Shown here one piece after another: positions 30,400 through 39,311 of a stretch of 64,000 bases of DNA. Origin of the DNA: Ensifer sp. IC4062 (GTDB lineage Bacteria; Pseudomonadota; Alphaproteobacteria; Rhizobiales; Rhizobiaceae); NCBI RefSeq assembly GCF_020193575.1, contig NZ_JADYVD010000013.1, forward strand, positions 80,495-144,494, in the 5' to 3' direction. Under the pieces are notes generated by a model, which was not told where the DNA came from, did not search any database, and saw only the letters and a list, made by a program, of their open reading frames with translations. Positions within the stretch are counted from its first letter, which is position 1. Every line of letters begins with the position of its first letter. Position numbers and translations under genes: made by a program.

Positions 30400-30503
30400 C
30401 AGGAACGTTCGGTCGAAACGGCGAGGGGCAGCAAGCAGTCCTTCGGAGCCGTTTCACTCAACCTGCGTGGCTGTCGGAATCTGCTGGGTGCAGATGTTCT
30501 GTA

Positions 30504-31636
30504 TCACGATGATCGTCTTTCGCGGATCGCTCGGAGTTCGGCGAGGAATGCCGTTGCAATTTCGGTTGCCTCAGACGCATCCGCGGACTCGACATCCAAA
30601 CCGTGCGCAGCGCGGTTCATGGTCTGTAGAGCACTCCGGAACCGACCTGCGGTTTGGGGCGCCAAGCCAAGTCGCTGCAGTTCCGTTAGCATTGGTCCAA
30701 GAGCCAGCGGACGCTCGGCTTCGGTCTGATCGGCTACCAACAGTCGGATTTCACGCTCAACCTCTATGCGTAGCTTCACGAGCGCCATCAACGGGAATTC
30801 GCGTGCAAACTCCGCCTCTGTCGGTAGCTCTGTCTGCAATGGCTCGGGGAGGGCGGCAGAGAGCCTATATTCCGCAACGCCCATCGGCTTTGTGGAGTCT
30901 CGAAGCGCGTATTCGACGATCACCTCATTCTTGCCTTTGCACAGAATGATGCCGATGCTCGGGGCGTCCGACTCGTGTCTAAGTTGGGCATCGACCGCGG
31001 AAAGATAGAAGTTCATCTTGCCAGCGAACTCCGGCTTAAAGTCCTCTATCTTCAGCTCTACGACGACGAAACAGCGCAGCCGCAAATGGTAGAATAGAAG
31101 ATCCAGATAATAGTCCTGCCCACCAACCTCGAGATGATGCTGGCTGCCGACGAATGCGAAGCCTTTACCGAGCTCAAGAATGAGAGAGCGTAGGTGCTCG
31201 AGTAGGCCTTGCTCGAGTTCGCGCTCGGACATTGCCGGACCGAGGGCAAGAAAATCGAAGCTGTAAGGATCTTTGATTAACTCCTGCGCCAGATCGGATT
31301 GCGGTGCAGGCAGTGTCCTGGCGAAATTGGTGAGTGCCTTCCCCTTTCGCTGGTAGAGGCCGCCTTCGATCTGATGTACGAGAACATTGCGACTCCACCC
31401 ATGTTCTACCGCTTGGCGAGCATACCAGAGCCGCTCTTCGGAGCTTTTCAACGCCTCGACGAGCTTGACGTTATGGCCCCAGGGCAATTGTGCAACAAGT
31501 TGTTGCACAATTTGTTCATCCGGAAACGCCTCAGCAAAGGCGCGCATGTATTTGAGGTTCCGCGGATCCTGTCCTTAAGCTCGGCAAGCAGAGAGGCATA
31601 CCCGTCGCCGTCAGATGAAGGAATGAGCGTGGTCAT
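30504..31636 (-). pseudogene. DUF1016/YhcG-type PD-(D/E)xK nuclease with internal deletion
   Basis: The 5' end (from 31636) reads MTTLIPSSDGDGYASLLAEL then KDRIR, the usual start of this family, and then in another frame jumps straight to RNLKYMRAFAEAFPDEQIVQ, skipping the roughly 60-100 residues normally between. The rest is intact: PWGHNVKLVEALKSSEERLW, DPYSFDFLAL, and the nuclease core QDYYLDLLFYHLRLRCFVVV followed by ELK, with NFYLSAVDAQLRHESDAPSI and GIILCKGKNEVIVEYAL. The C-terminal 347 residues could still be made from the internal ATG at 31547, but the N-terminal domain is lost. These proteins are often found in defence islands and beside restriction systems. Confidence 0.83.
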
Positions 31637-31834
31637 GAGGGAGTCTTTATCAGGCCGGGCCGGAAAAAGCTCTACCGATCACAAACGTCGCGTAGTCATC
31701 CAGTACTTTGATGTGGCAGCTATGATGGCGGGTCCGCGGTTCGATTCCGTTCACATCAGGATTTTTGTCAATGGTTCATTCAGATGGCATCGATTCCTCC
31801 GTTGCAGCCGGATCCACGGTCTGAGCCCACAGCA

Positions 31835-31930
31835 ATTACCGGCCCGTTCTCGGGCCTATACAACCTCACATCCGGTCGCCGCTTTCAGCGGCCGCACCAC
31901 TATCCCGCTTTCGACGGGCACGGGCTCAGG
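31835..31930 (-). ncRNA. Three-hairpin structured region 3' of the IS110 recombinase (bridge-RNA candidate)
   Basis: Three hairpins in tandem: GGCCCG-TTCT-CGGGCC (31841-31856), GCCGC-TTTCA-GCGGC (31878-31892) and CCCG-N7-CGGG (31904-31918), in the non-coding region downstream of the minus-strand IS110 recombinase. IS110-family elements encode a structured bridge RNA in a non-coding end: upstream in the IS110 group, downstream in the IS1111 group. The hairpins are visible; the RNA itself, its strand and its role are inferred. Confidence 0.35.
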
Positions 31931-32056
31931 AGAACGGGACCATTCTCAAGATCGGCGGGTAAAGCCAAACGGAATCCCGGTCCGTTCACCTGGATCCGTC
32001 AGGACTGATCAGGCCCTGAGGATGAGTATTCTGCGTTCGATGGTTGCTTCTGTGCT

Positions 32057-33223
32057 TCAGGCGGTTTTCATTATCGCACCCTCGATGACGACGCCGGAGC
32101 TCACGTACTTCCAGAATGCGACCAGCAACTTGCGAGCCAGAGCGACAATCATCGGCTGCTTGAGACGACTGCTGCTGCGTGCGATGCGCTCCTTGAACCA
32201 GAACGTCAGCGCCGAGTTTGGTTGATGCCGCAGCCATAACCAGGCGAGCTCGACCATCGTCGCTCGCAAACGCGGATTTCCCGCCTTCGAGACACCCTGC
32301 TCACGGTTGATGTTGCCGCTTTGCCAGGGCGAAGGAGCAAGCCCTGCGTAGGCAGCGACTTGCCGCCGGTTGTCGAAGTGTCTGAACAGGCCTTCCGTGT
32401 GAAGGATCGTCGCGAACTCGGGACCAATTCCCCTGATCCTTAGAAGCGCGGCCGCTCTTGCCGGTGTGTCCGCTGTTTCGCGAGACATCAACGCATCTCG
32501 TTCTGCTTCAACAGCCTTGATCTGTGTGAGCAACAATTCAAGGCGATCGAGTTCCCGGCAAATCTCGGCCTTCAGATGCTTCGGCACCATCCGGCCGTCT
32601 CCCGTTCGAAGCTCATCCAGGCGCTGACGGCGATCACGCCGCAAAGGCTCGTAATCTCGTATTCCTTGGGAGAAGAGCAGCCCCTTTATGCGATTGACGT
32701 GGAAAACACGTTCCGCAATCAGGGTTTTCCGCTCTCGCCCGAGCCGGCGGTTGTCTTCCTCTTCGGGGGTGAGAAGCTTGACCATCGAGCAAGCACGCGG
32801 TTCACCACGTTTCCAGGCCATCAAGGCCCGTATTAGGGTCTCGCCGTCGATGCGATCCGTCTTTGCGCGGCGATGACGGCGTGGCATGGCTATGGACGCA
32901 GCCTCCACGATATGGCTTTCGATCCAGGCTTCCTTGCTCAGTACGCGCGCGAGCCAGAACCCGTCCAGCCCGGCCTCCTGGATCACCACCAGTGGAAAAA
33001 GCTGATCTATACGCCGCTGTGCTTTCTGGCGAAGGGTGGCAAAACACGAGAACAGGCCGGCGATGTCGCCACCAGGCACTGTATGGCGAGACATCTTTTC
33101 GCTTCCCGGCGAGAGAGCGGTCACGAGCCATGTCGATTTGCTCAGTTCCAACGATACGAAAATTGCGCCAAGATCGACGGGGGTAGCGGCATGTGCCTGC
33201 GGTTGATCAGCTTTCATCGGCAT
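32057..33223 (-). CDS. IS110-family recombinase (transposase)
   Basis: IS110-type DEDD recombinase of 388 residues, apparently intact. The N-terminal RuvC-like domain has FVSLELSKSTWLVTAL, VVIQEAGLDGFWLARVL and AKTDRIDGETLIRAL; the C-terminal Tnp20 domain has RIRGIGPEFATILHTEG, QVAAYAGLAPSPWQSG and the catalytic serine in GVSKAGNPRLRATMVELAW. No conventional inverted repeats or target duplication are evident, as expected for the family. Flanking non-coding DNA is about 145 bp upstream (to the next gene's stop) and about 420 bp downstream, the latter with strong hairpins. Confidence 0.93.
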   Translation of the reverse strand: MPMKADQPQAHAATPVDLGAIFVSLELSKSTWLVTALSPGSEKMSRHTVPGGDIAGLFSCFATLRQKAQRRIDQLFPLVVIQEAGLDGFWLARVLSKEAWIESHIVEAASIAMPRRHRRAKTDRIDGETLIRALMAWKRGEPRACSMVKLLTPEEEDNRRLGRERKTLIAERVFHVNRIKGLLFSQGIRDYEPLRRDRRQRLDELRTGDGRMVPKHLKAEICRELDRLELLLTQIKAVEAERDALMSRETADTPARAAALLRIRGIGPEFATILHTEGLFRHFDNRRQVAAYAGLAPSPWQSGNINREQGVSKAGNPRLRATMVELAWLWLRHQPNSALTFWFKERIARSSSRLKQPMIVALARKLLVAFWKYVSSGVVIEGAIMKTA

Positions 33224-33368
33224 GGTTGGCCTCCAGAGAGATTTCTAGCGACCTCACTCTGCCACGGTGCAGGCCGCTATCCACCCCTGATGGAATCTCA
33301 ACTGCACAGATGTCGGATGGCGGGGTCTCAGGTTCCGCTCCCATCAAAGCGGGAGATGCGACGCCGCG

Positions 33369-34712
33369 TCAGTCTAGTCCAATAATCCTCGCTGGCGCGA
33401 AGGTTTGGAATGTCTTCACGCCGGATATCATGCCAGACTTGAAGAGAGGCGTGCCGACGGCGCCTTTCATCCAACATTCCCGCTTCTTCTTGATGTAGGT
33501 GAACGCGACGCAGCGGTCATTGTCGATGCAAGCCAAACGGCACTGAAGGGGCGTTGCGTTCGAGATCGATGGGCGCACGCCAATATCACCTCCGGGCAGG
33601 TCGACGCCTTCGAATAGCGCTTTTTTGGGATCGATCGTGCCCATGTTGAACGACGTCGGGTCTGGATCCGCGCTCGCAAGGAACTTTCCCGAGATAGCGA
33701 CCGCGTTGCCGTCCGCACGGCCCTCATCTGCCTTCAGGAAGCAGTTCGGCCCGCGCACTATCTTCGGATTGGCATTGAAGGTGAAAGCCTTACAGGTGCC
33801 GTTCATTTCTAGGCAGCTCCTGGCGCATTCCGCCAGATCGATCGTCCTCTTTGTTGCGAGGTCATCGCCAAACAGGTCAAGGCCGGTGTAAACGGCAATG
33901 CGCGTCGGCTTGCGGGCAAACTCCTCGATCGCCGACAATTTCTCACTCTGTCCGAGGCCGGCCGGCGCAGGATTGGCAGCGGCACGCTGTTGGCCGCTCG
34001 GTTCGGAGGCGGTGTCGCTGTTGGAGTTTGCCGTCGAAGGTGGCGCGCCCTCGAGGGTGACGGTCGGGCTTGAGGGAACGGGTTCAGTCGACGCTGACGC
34101 CGAGCCCTTGCGGTTGAGCTTGTAGCGGCCAATTTCCTCGCTCGAGAACACATGCATTTGCGACGGCGGGGTCTTGAACATCGTCGTCATGACTTCTGCC
34201 GGCGTGTCGAAGCGAGCGAGCATGTCGATGATGTCGGAGATTGAAAGCTGGGCGCTCACGAGGTCGTTCGATTCACTGGAGATCTGGTGGACCCCAAGCT
34301 CACCGTCCACTTGGCGGTCGACGCCGGCGAGAAAAATGAAGGCGCAGGCGGAGTAGCAACCTTTCCCCGCCGGAATGAAGGTGGATAGGCGCTTCTCGTG
34401 CACGTCGTCGGCGATCAACAGTGCCATCTGCACCGCGCCGCCGATGCTATCGAGCACCAATAACCTGGCTTTCTGCGAAGCATGAAGCGCCCGCCGGAAA
34501 TTCAGAGCGGAATAGAGATCGATTTCGCCTTTGAGGATGATGACACTTGGGTCGCCCTCGTCGAACGAGAAGGGGCCAAACTTTTTCGTGCCGGCCAGTG
34601 CCGGATGATATCCAAGCACAACGGCCAAGAAAAACGCCATTGCTCGGATGAGGCCGAATTGAAACCTCGGCAAGATTGGTGCTCCCACAGTCCGTCTATG
34701 TTCAGAGAACAT
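33369..34712 (-). CDS. Secreted ClpP-like serine protease with two PAN/Apple-type domains
   Basis: About 447 residues. An N-terminal hydrophobic segment ending HPALAG is a likely signal peptide. Residues about 50-190 form a ClpP/crotonase-like domain: IILKGEIDLYSALNFRRAL, LLVLDSIGGAVQMALLIAD (oxyanion-loop SxGG type), GKGCYSACAFIFLAGVDRQV with the likely nucleophile in YSACA, and ELGVHQI with a conserved His. A low-complexity linker rich in S/P/A follows (about 205-265). The C-terminal half holds two Cys-rich PAN-like modules (CARSCLEMNGTCKAFTFNA and CRLACIDNDRCVAFTYIKK). The start could be ATG 34640 instead. PAN domains bind protein or carbohydrate, so this looks like an exported protease with binding modules. 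Confidence 0.8.
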   Translation of the reverse strand: MFSEHRRTVGAPILPRFQFGLIRAMAFFLAVVLGYHPALAGTKKFGPFSFDEGDPSVIILKGEIDLYSALNFRRALHASQKARLLVLDSIGGAVQMALLIADDVHEKRLSTFIPAGKGCYSACAFIFLAGVDRQVDGELGVHQISSESNDLVSAQLSISDIIDMLARFDTPAEVMTTMFKTPPSQMHVFSSEEIGRYKLNRKGSASASTEPVPSSPTVTLEGAPPSTANSNSDTASEPSGQQRAAANPAPAGLGQSEKLSAIEEFARKPTRIAVYTGLDLFGDDLATKRTIDLAECARSCLEMNGTCKAFTFNANPKIVRGPNCFLKADEGRADGNAVAISGKFLASADPDPTSFNMGTIDPKKALFEGVDLPGGDIGVRPSISNATPLQCRLACIDNDRCVAFTYIKKKRECWMKGAVGTPLFKSGMISGVKTFQTFAPARIIGLD

Positions 34713-34904
34713 CTATCAAGTTCAAGTTGCAACACAAAAAAGCCATAAGGGTTAATGTCGCAACAGATGAGAGACCTCGGTCGGCAAGGTGGATGCATGT
34801 TCTAACGGTTTCGTGGTCATCGTTCACGGACTCGGATGACGAGCGCGTGGGCTTGCTGTGTTTCGGAAAACGTTCGATGGTACAACCCAGGGGCGGGGTA
34901 TGTC

Positions 34905-35603
34905 ATGCGACGATTTCTTGTTGGTGCGGCCGTAGCTGCAACTTTGGTCCATTGGCTCGGTTCGGTTCGCGACCGTGCCCCGATTGCCGAAACCCCACCG
35001 ACCTCAGCAGAAATCGTCGCAGAGAAAGAGCTGCCCCTAGCGGTAGGGAGCGCTGAGATTTCCGTTGTTGCGCCTCAGCAAGACGCATCCCCGGGGGCAG
35101 CCGAAAGCGGCGACCGTGAGCACGTGATTGCGACTGTTTTCGTGCGTGGTAGACGGGTTGCCCTGCGAAAAGGACCGGGCAAGGAGTTTGCCATCCTCGA
35201 CAGATACGATGTGGGTAGGCCGGTCGGTTTGCTGTCCGTCGATGGCGAGTGGTCTCGTATCAAAGACAATCTCACGCGGCGAGAAGGATGGATTGCTTCG
35301 CATCTCCTTAGCTCCGAGACAACGTGGTCGAAGCCAAAACGCGATTCACCCGCATCCGCTGAGCCGTCTAGTGAACAGCCAGTCACGATCCCGCGGATTT
35401 CCGACGCCGTGATTGTACAGCGCATCATCGCTGAGTCTATTTCCAGCTACAGCGGTTCGTGCCCATGCCCGGAAAGTCGCGACCGGTCCGGACGGCGCTG
35501 CGGGCGTAGGAGCGCGTATTCGAAACCGGGCGGTGCTGCCCCAATTTGCTATCCGGGCGATGTCTCAAGGGCCATGATCGATGCATTTCGCTCGCGATTG
35601 TGA
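34905..35603 (+). CDS. Exported bacterial SH3-domain protein
   Basis: About 232 residues from ATG 34905; a longer frame opens at 34836, but MRRFLVGAAVAATLVHWLGS is a clean signal or anchor segment. Residues about 75-145 are a bacterial SH3 domain (VFVRGRRVALRKGPGKEFAI, then GEWSRIKDNLTRREGWIASH), a fold that often binds peptidoglycan. The C-terminal 55 residues contain SGSCPCPESRDRSGRRCGRR and SAYSKPGGAAPICYPGDVS, a Cys-containing module seen behind SH3 domains in rhizobial proteins. It is divergent from the ClpP/PAN protease, so the two may share control. The role is unknown. Confidence 0.78.
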   Translation: MRRFLVGAAVAATLVHWLGSVRDRAPIAETPPTSAEIVAEKELPLAVGSAEISVVAPQQDASPGAAESGDREHVIATVFVRGRRVALRKGPGKEFAILDRYDVGRPVGLLSVDGEWSRIKDNLTRREGWIASHLLSSETTWSKPKRDSPASAEPSSEQPVTIPRISDAVIVQRIIAESISSYSGSCPCPESRDRSGRRCGRRSAYSKPGGAAPICYPGDVSRAMIDAFRSRL

Positions 35604-35678
35604 CGCGCGATCAGCTGCCTGCAGGCGTTAGCTGGCTCGTAGCGAGTGTGTCGTCGAAAACTTATCCGGGTCCAAGCT

Positions 35679-35708
35679 CTGACACCGGCCGCCTGTAGCA
35701 AGTATAGT
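35679..35708 (+). promoter_or_regulatory. Sigma-70-like promoter upstream of the RT leader
   Basis: -35 CTGACA (35679-35684), an 18-bp spacer, -10 TATAGT (35703-35708). The start of transcription would be near 35715, giving a leader of about 285 nt before the reverse transcriptase start at 36000. Prediction by eye only. Confidence 0.45.
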
Positions 35709-35714
35709 ACTAAT

Positions 35715-35995
35715 CTCGGGAAAACGCGCTTGCCCCCTTGAATAGCTAGGGTTGCATTTCGTAACGTACTCTCGCGACTCAGCAATGGGACGCTATCTGG
35801 TCACGAGGGTCTCACAGACCGGGGGGACTGGAGCAGCTGTTGAAGCTGTCAAGGCTTATGAAGGTATTCAATGCGAGTTCCATTGCGCTCTCCTTTGATA
35901 TCGGACGATGCCAGCAGAATGCGCATAGCATCCTGATGACAGTATAGACGATTACGTCGATGAAGTGCCTTATCTACTAAGCGGTGCGGGGCAAG
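35715..35995 (+). ncRNA. Candidate structured ncRNA leader of the reverse transcriptase
   Basis: About 280 non-coding bases between the promoter-like site and the RT gene. Visible structure includes GGTCT-CAC-AGACC (35808-35820) and CAGC-N7-GCTG near 35833-35847. DRT2-type defence systems carry a similar-sized structured ncRNA directly upstream of the RT that serves as its template. Two ACA trinucleotides 125 bases apart (35814 and 35939) recall the ACA boundaries of the DRT2 template, but such short matches are weak evidence. Confidence 0.4.
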
Positions 35996-35999
35996 GGAT

Positions 36000-37469
36000 T
36001 TGACCATAAGGGCACATGGCAACCTTGCCCCCTCTCGCTCCCGCGGCCGGGCTGGCGAGTGGCCTTTCAAGCCTAAGAGCTACCCGCACTTCGATGCATT
36101 CCTCTCGGAGGATGACGCAAGATCGTTGGCAGCAGACCCCACCAGAGTGGCCTCGCACGCATTCTTTCCCTTCCTGCGCTACCATCAGCGCTGGACGAAA
36201 TTCACCGACAAAGGAGAGAAGGGGGATGTAAAAGAGCGTCCCATCAGGTTCGCTTCTCGCGCCGACTCGTACATATTCAGTTACTATCGGCACCTGCTAT
36301 CTCAACCTTTTGAGAAGGAACTCAAGGCGCGTGGCCTCCACCGTAGCGTTTTGGCTTATCGAAGAGTCATTGGCGCGGACGGCAGAGGCCAGTGCAACAT
36401 TCATTTTGCCCTCGAAGCGATTTCCGCGATTCGCGCCCTCGGAAACTGTTGTGCGATAGCCTTGGACATTAGCAGCTTCTTCGAGAGCCTGGACCACGGG
36501 CGCCTGAAGGAAATATGGTGCGGTCTCTTGGGCACGGATCGCCTTCCTGCTGATCATTACAAGGTCTTTCAGGCGATCACCGCGTATTCCGTCGTTGACC
36601 GCGAGGAGCTCTTTGAGCGGCTTGGTTACATCGGTCCCAAATACATGTCGAAAACGGGCGAGCCGATAAAAGGGTACCTGGTAGAGAAGTCGCTCATTCC
36701 GCGCCGACTTTGTACGGGCCAGGAATTCCGGGAAAAGATTGCCGGTGGCGATGGTCAGAAGTCTCTGATTAAGAAGCACCGGAAGCCCTACGGTATCCCG
36801 CAAGGCTCGCCAATCTCAGATCTGCTTGCGAATTTCTACCTTCTTGATTTCGACACTGCCGTAAAGGCGAAGGTTGATGGGATGGGAGGGCGTTACTTCC
36901 GTTATTCAGACGACATTTTGATCGTGGCTCCCATAGATCGCGTGGCAGCGATCGAACTTGAGGGGTGGGTAAGATCCCAGATAGTTCTCCACGGCCCGAA
37001 GCTGCGCATCAAAGCCGAGAAATCCGCCATCTTCTGCTATGAGGGGAGCGGTGGAGATCAAAGCTGGTCCAGGATAATGGGGGAGCAAGGAAAGAATGGG
37101 CTGGAGTATCTTGGATTCCGCTACGACGGCCGCAACATGTTCCTTCGCGATAGTACGCTGAGTGGACTCCAGCGGAAGGCCGCCGCCAGCGCTAAACGGG
37201 TCGCTCTGCGACTGCTGAAGCGATACCCTGAAAAGTCCACGGACCAGATAATCGCGGAGTTCAACGTCAGCGCCTTTCTTCAGCGTTATGGCCGCGTCCA
37301 GGACTTCGAGAGCAAGGCGGATGATGTTCGGAACTGGACTTTCTGGACCTACGCGACGAGGGCCGCAAAGCTCACGGCGCCCTTAGGGCTGCCAATTTAC
37401 CGGCAACTTAGAAACTATCGACGGAACATGCGAGCTCATCTAAAGCGGGCCTTGGAAAAAGGACGCTAA
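36000..37469 (+). CDS. Defence-type reverse transcriptase (DRT, possibly DRT2/UG2-like)
   Basis: RNA-directed DNA polymerase of up to 489 residues, unlike group II intron or retron RTs: no maturase domain, and fingers with HAFFPFLRYHQRWTKF, RPIRFASRADSYIFSYYRHL. The RT core has CCAIALDISSFFESLDHGRL (catalytic Asp), KPYGIPQGSPISDLLANFYL, the active site YFRYSDDILIVAP, and LEYLGFRYDGRNMFLRDSTL. The C-terminal tail is helical (NWTFWTYATRAAKLTAP). Layout and length suit the unknown-group RTs used in anti-phage defence; the motifs recall DRT2, in which the RT copies an upstream ncRNA into repeated cDNA. The start is TTG 36000, the only plausible in-frame start, preceded by AAGGGA. It appears intact, with a non-coding leader upstream and no partner gene. 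Confidence 0.8.
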   Translation: MTIRAHGNLAPSRSRGRAGEWPFKPKSYPHFDAFLSEDDARSLAADPTRVASHAFFPFLRYHQRWTKFTDKGEKGDVKERPIRFASRADSYIFSYYRHLLSQPFEKELKARGLHRSVLAYRRVIGADGRGQCNIHFALEAISAIRALGNCCAIALDISSFFESLDHGRLKEIWCGLLGTDRLPADHYKVFQAITAYSVVDREELFERLGYIGPKYMSKTGEPIKGYLVEKSLIPRRLCTGQEFREKIAGGDGQKSLIKKHRKPYGIPQGSPISDLLANFYLLDFDTAVKAKVDGMGGRYFRYSDDILIVAPIDRVAAIELEGWVRSQIVLHGPKLRIKAEKSAIFCYEGSGGDQSWSRIMGEQGKNGLEYLGFRYDGRNMFLRDSTLSGLQRKAAASAKRVALRLLKRYPEKSTDQIIAEFNVSAFLQRYGRVQDFESKADDVRNWTFWTYATRAAKLTAPLGLPIYRQLRNYRRNMRAHLKRALEKGR

Positions 37470-37737
37470 ATGTGCGCAAAGTTGGTAACCTCGAGGTGAG
37501 TCTTTTGCCCGTATGCTGAGCTACCCGAAACAATCAACTGGCTGTTCGCCCTAAGAACGGAACCTCTGCGAGCAAGCCGAACGTTCTCGTTCTGTGCTCA
37601 GAAGATCGCATAATGTATCAAGGGGAGTAAGACTTGGTCTACAGCGTCGCAGGTCAGGAGTTTTGAGACGTGCACGGTTTCGGTAAGGCCGTTCGCCTCC
37701 ATATCTAAAAGCAAGATATCGTGATCAGTTCGCTGGG
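37470..37737. other. RT 3' flank
   Basis: No gene supported. It contains the second 33-bp repeat and leads into IS66 sequence. Confidence 0.4.
37589..37621 (+). repeat. 33-bp direct repeat, copy 2 (dif-like core)
   Basis: Same orientation as 30367-30399, 30 of 33 identical and the last 21 bases identical. It lies 120 bp after the RT stop. Together the copies bracket the DUF1016 remnant, IS110 element, ClpP/PAN protease, SH3 protein and RT. Confidence 0.8.
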
Positions 37738-38145
37738 ATGGTCCGTGCGATTGTCGCTTGCGTTGGTCTCTGGCTTCGTCGCCACGGCGCTGGGCGGTAT
37801 GCTGATTGGGTCGAGGTGATTACGTCGGTCGAGCGGCGTCGGCGCTGGGCTCGGGAGGAGAAGGAGCGGCTCGTCGCGGCGACGCTTGAGCCAGGCGCAG
37901 GCGTTTCGGAGATCGCGCACTCGGCGGGAATCCATGTGAGTCAGCTCTTCCGCTGGCGCAAGGAGCTCTGCCAAACCTCCGCGCCTTCCGTCCCGCAGCT
38001 CGTTCCGGTGGAGGTCGTCGAAGCGCTGCCAGCACCGGCGATCCCGCCCGAGCCGCCGCCGGTCTCTCGGCCCCGCAAGAAAGCAAGCATGGCGATGATC
38101 GAGCCACGTATCTTCAAGGCCGCTGAACGCGCATTCTCTGCATGA
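37738..38145 (+). pseudogene. IS66-family accessory protein (TnpA) fragment
   Basis: From about 37810 it matches IS66 OrfA: VEVITSVERRRRWAREEKER, then EPGAGVSEIAHSAGIHVSQL and FRWRKEL. IS66 elements need three genes (tnpA, tnpB, tnpC); no tnpB is present. It overlaps the next fragment by four bases (ATGA). Confidence 0.75.
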
Positions 38146-38636
38146 GTCATCCGGAGAAACCTATGAGCGACAGTGTGAATCATCATCGAACACTCGAGGT
38201 CCTGACGGCGGAGCCGGTACAGTCTCGACGCAAGCCACGTCATTGGTCGGACGAAGAGAAGGCACAGCTTGTCGCCGAGGCGCTTTCGCCGGGCGCCAAT
38301 GTGTCGGCGATTGCGCGGTCTCAGGGACTGGATCCGTCGCAGCTCTATGCGTGGCGCCGGGTGATCGTGACGCGCCTCCCCAAATACGCTTTCCCGGGCC
38401 GCGATGGTGTGGTTCAGGCCTTAGCACCGGCACACCTCATCGAAAGCGGCCTGCCGACGGAGCGGCTGCTCGCCTATATCGCCGTGTCGAAATACGCCGA
38501 CGGCCTTCCGCTTTACCGGCAGGAGGCGATCTATCTGCGCGATGGCGTCGAGGTCAGCCGGTCGTTGATGGCGCCGTGGATGGGGCATCTGGGCTTCGAA
38601 TTGCAGATGGGCGCAGATAATATCCTCGAGCGTTGA
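38142..38636 (+). pseudogene. IS66 chimera: TnpA N-terminus joined to a piece of TnpC transposase
   Basis: Residues about 25-70 are TnpA-like again (RRKPRHWSDEEKAQLVAEAL, SAIARSQGLDPSQLYAWRR), then the frame runs directly into the TnpC transposase (LPKYAFPGRDGVVQALAPAH, LPTERLLAYIAVSKYADGLP, LYRQEAIYLRDGVEVSRS), stopping well before the rest of TnpC. This is a deletion fusion, not a working gene. IS ends were not identified. Confidence 0.75.
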
Positions 38637-38696
38637 ACTCGATCGGCTTAGAAATCCAAAAAACTCGTCCACCACACTGCTGGCCGCTATGCATGG

Positions 38697-39311
38697 TCAC
38701 CGACAGGCGAAGGCAACGGGCTTCCCGGGCGCTAGGCCGGTCTGGCATTCGCACGTAACTTGTTGCCCTGGCGAAATTGTGACATCACCGACACAAATGG
38801 GCACCTCGCTCGCCCTGAGCCGCAGCAGCAGCGAACCCGCATCGACGAGGAAGACGCTGCCGCAAACGCCTTCTTGACGGTCTCGCACATCCACATGGGA
38901 CTGGCTTATGGGAACGGGACATGTGACCGTCAGCATTCCGTAGTTACGGAAATCCGAACGGATGATCGCGTTCTTGTTCTCGAAAACTTCGCCGACGATG
39001 GCGTCTATCCGCGAGGCCTCTCCGTACTGAACAAAGTCGTCCACGTAAGTCTCCATGACCTTCCCGACGCGCCTGGGATCAAGGTTCGCAGGCGCATTGT
39101 CCGTACGCGCGCAAAGGGTGGACGCGATTTCGAGGATGACGGAATGCATCTGTGACGCCGCCACGACGATATCGTGCTCCTTGGCGTATCGTGCCAACGC
39201 TGCGGTCGAAATTTTCGTTATCCTGTCGTGGCATGCATCGGCATGCGCAGCCTGCCCATGCAAGATGGACAGAAGAGCGAAGGCTAAGACTGTACCGCTC
39301 CGCATTTTCAT
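38697..39311 (-). CDS. Secreted protein of unknown function
   Basis: 204 residues from ATG 39311, starting MKMRSGTVLAFALLSILHGQ and AAHADACHD, a clear signal peptide. The body has several Cys residues (LCARTD, VTCPVP, EGVCGS, VTCECQTG), suggesting disulfides in the periplasm. It is the last gene of a three-gene chain with 4-base ATGA overlaps, so translation is probably coupled to the membrane protein and metalloprotease before it. I do not recognise a family. Confidence 0.75.
   Translation of the reverse strand: MKMRSGTVLAFALLSILHGQAAHADACHDRITKISTAALARYAKEHDIVVAASQMHSVILEIASTLCARTDNAPANLDPRRVGKVMETYVDDFVQYGEASRIDAIVGEVFENKNAIIRSDFRNYGMLTVTCPVPISQSHVDVRDRQEGVCGSVFLVDAGSLLLRLRASEVPICVGDVTISPGQQVTCECQTGLAPGKPVAFACR

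Noticed and set aside
31725..31760. GCGGTTCGATTCC resembles a tRNA T-arm near the IS110 element.
   Set aside because: The stem pairs poorly and no acceptor, anticodon or D arm can be drawn around it, so a tRNA gene or attachment site is not supported.
35849..36070. 73-codon open frame antisense to the RT leader, as a possible cDNA-encoded product like that of DRT2.
   Set aside because: It contains a stop when the 125-base ACA-to-ACA unit is joined head to tail, and frames of this length are common by chance at this GC content.
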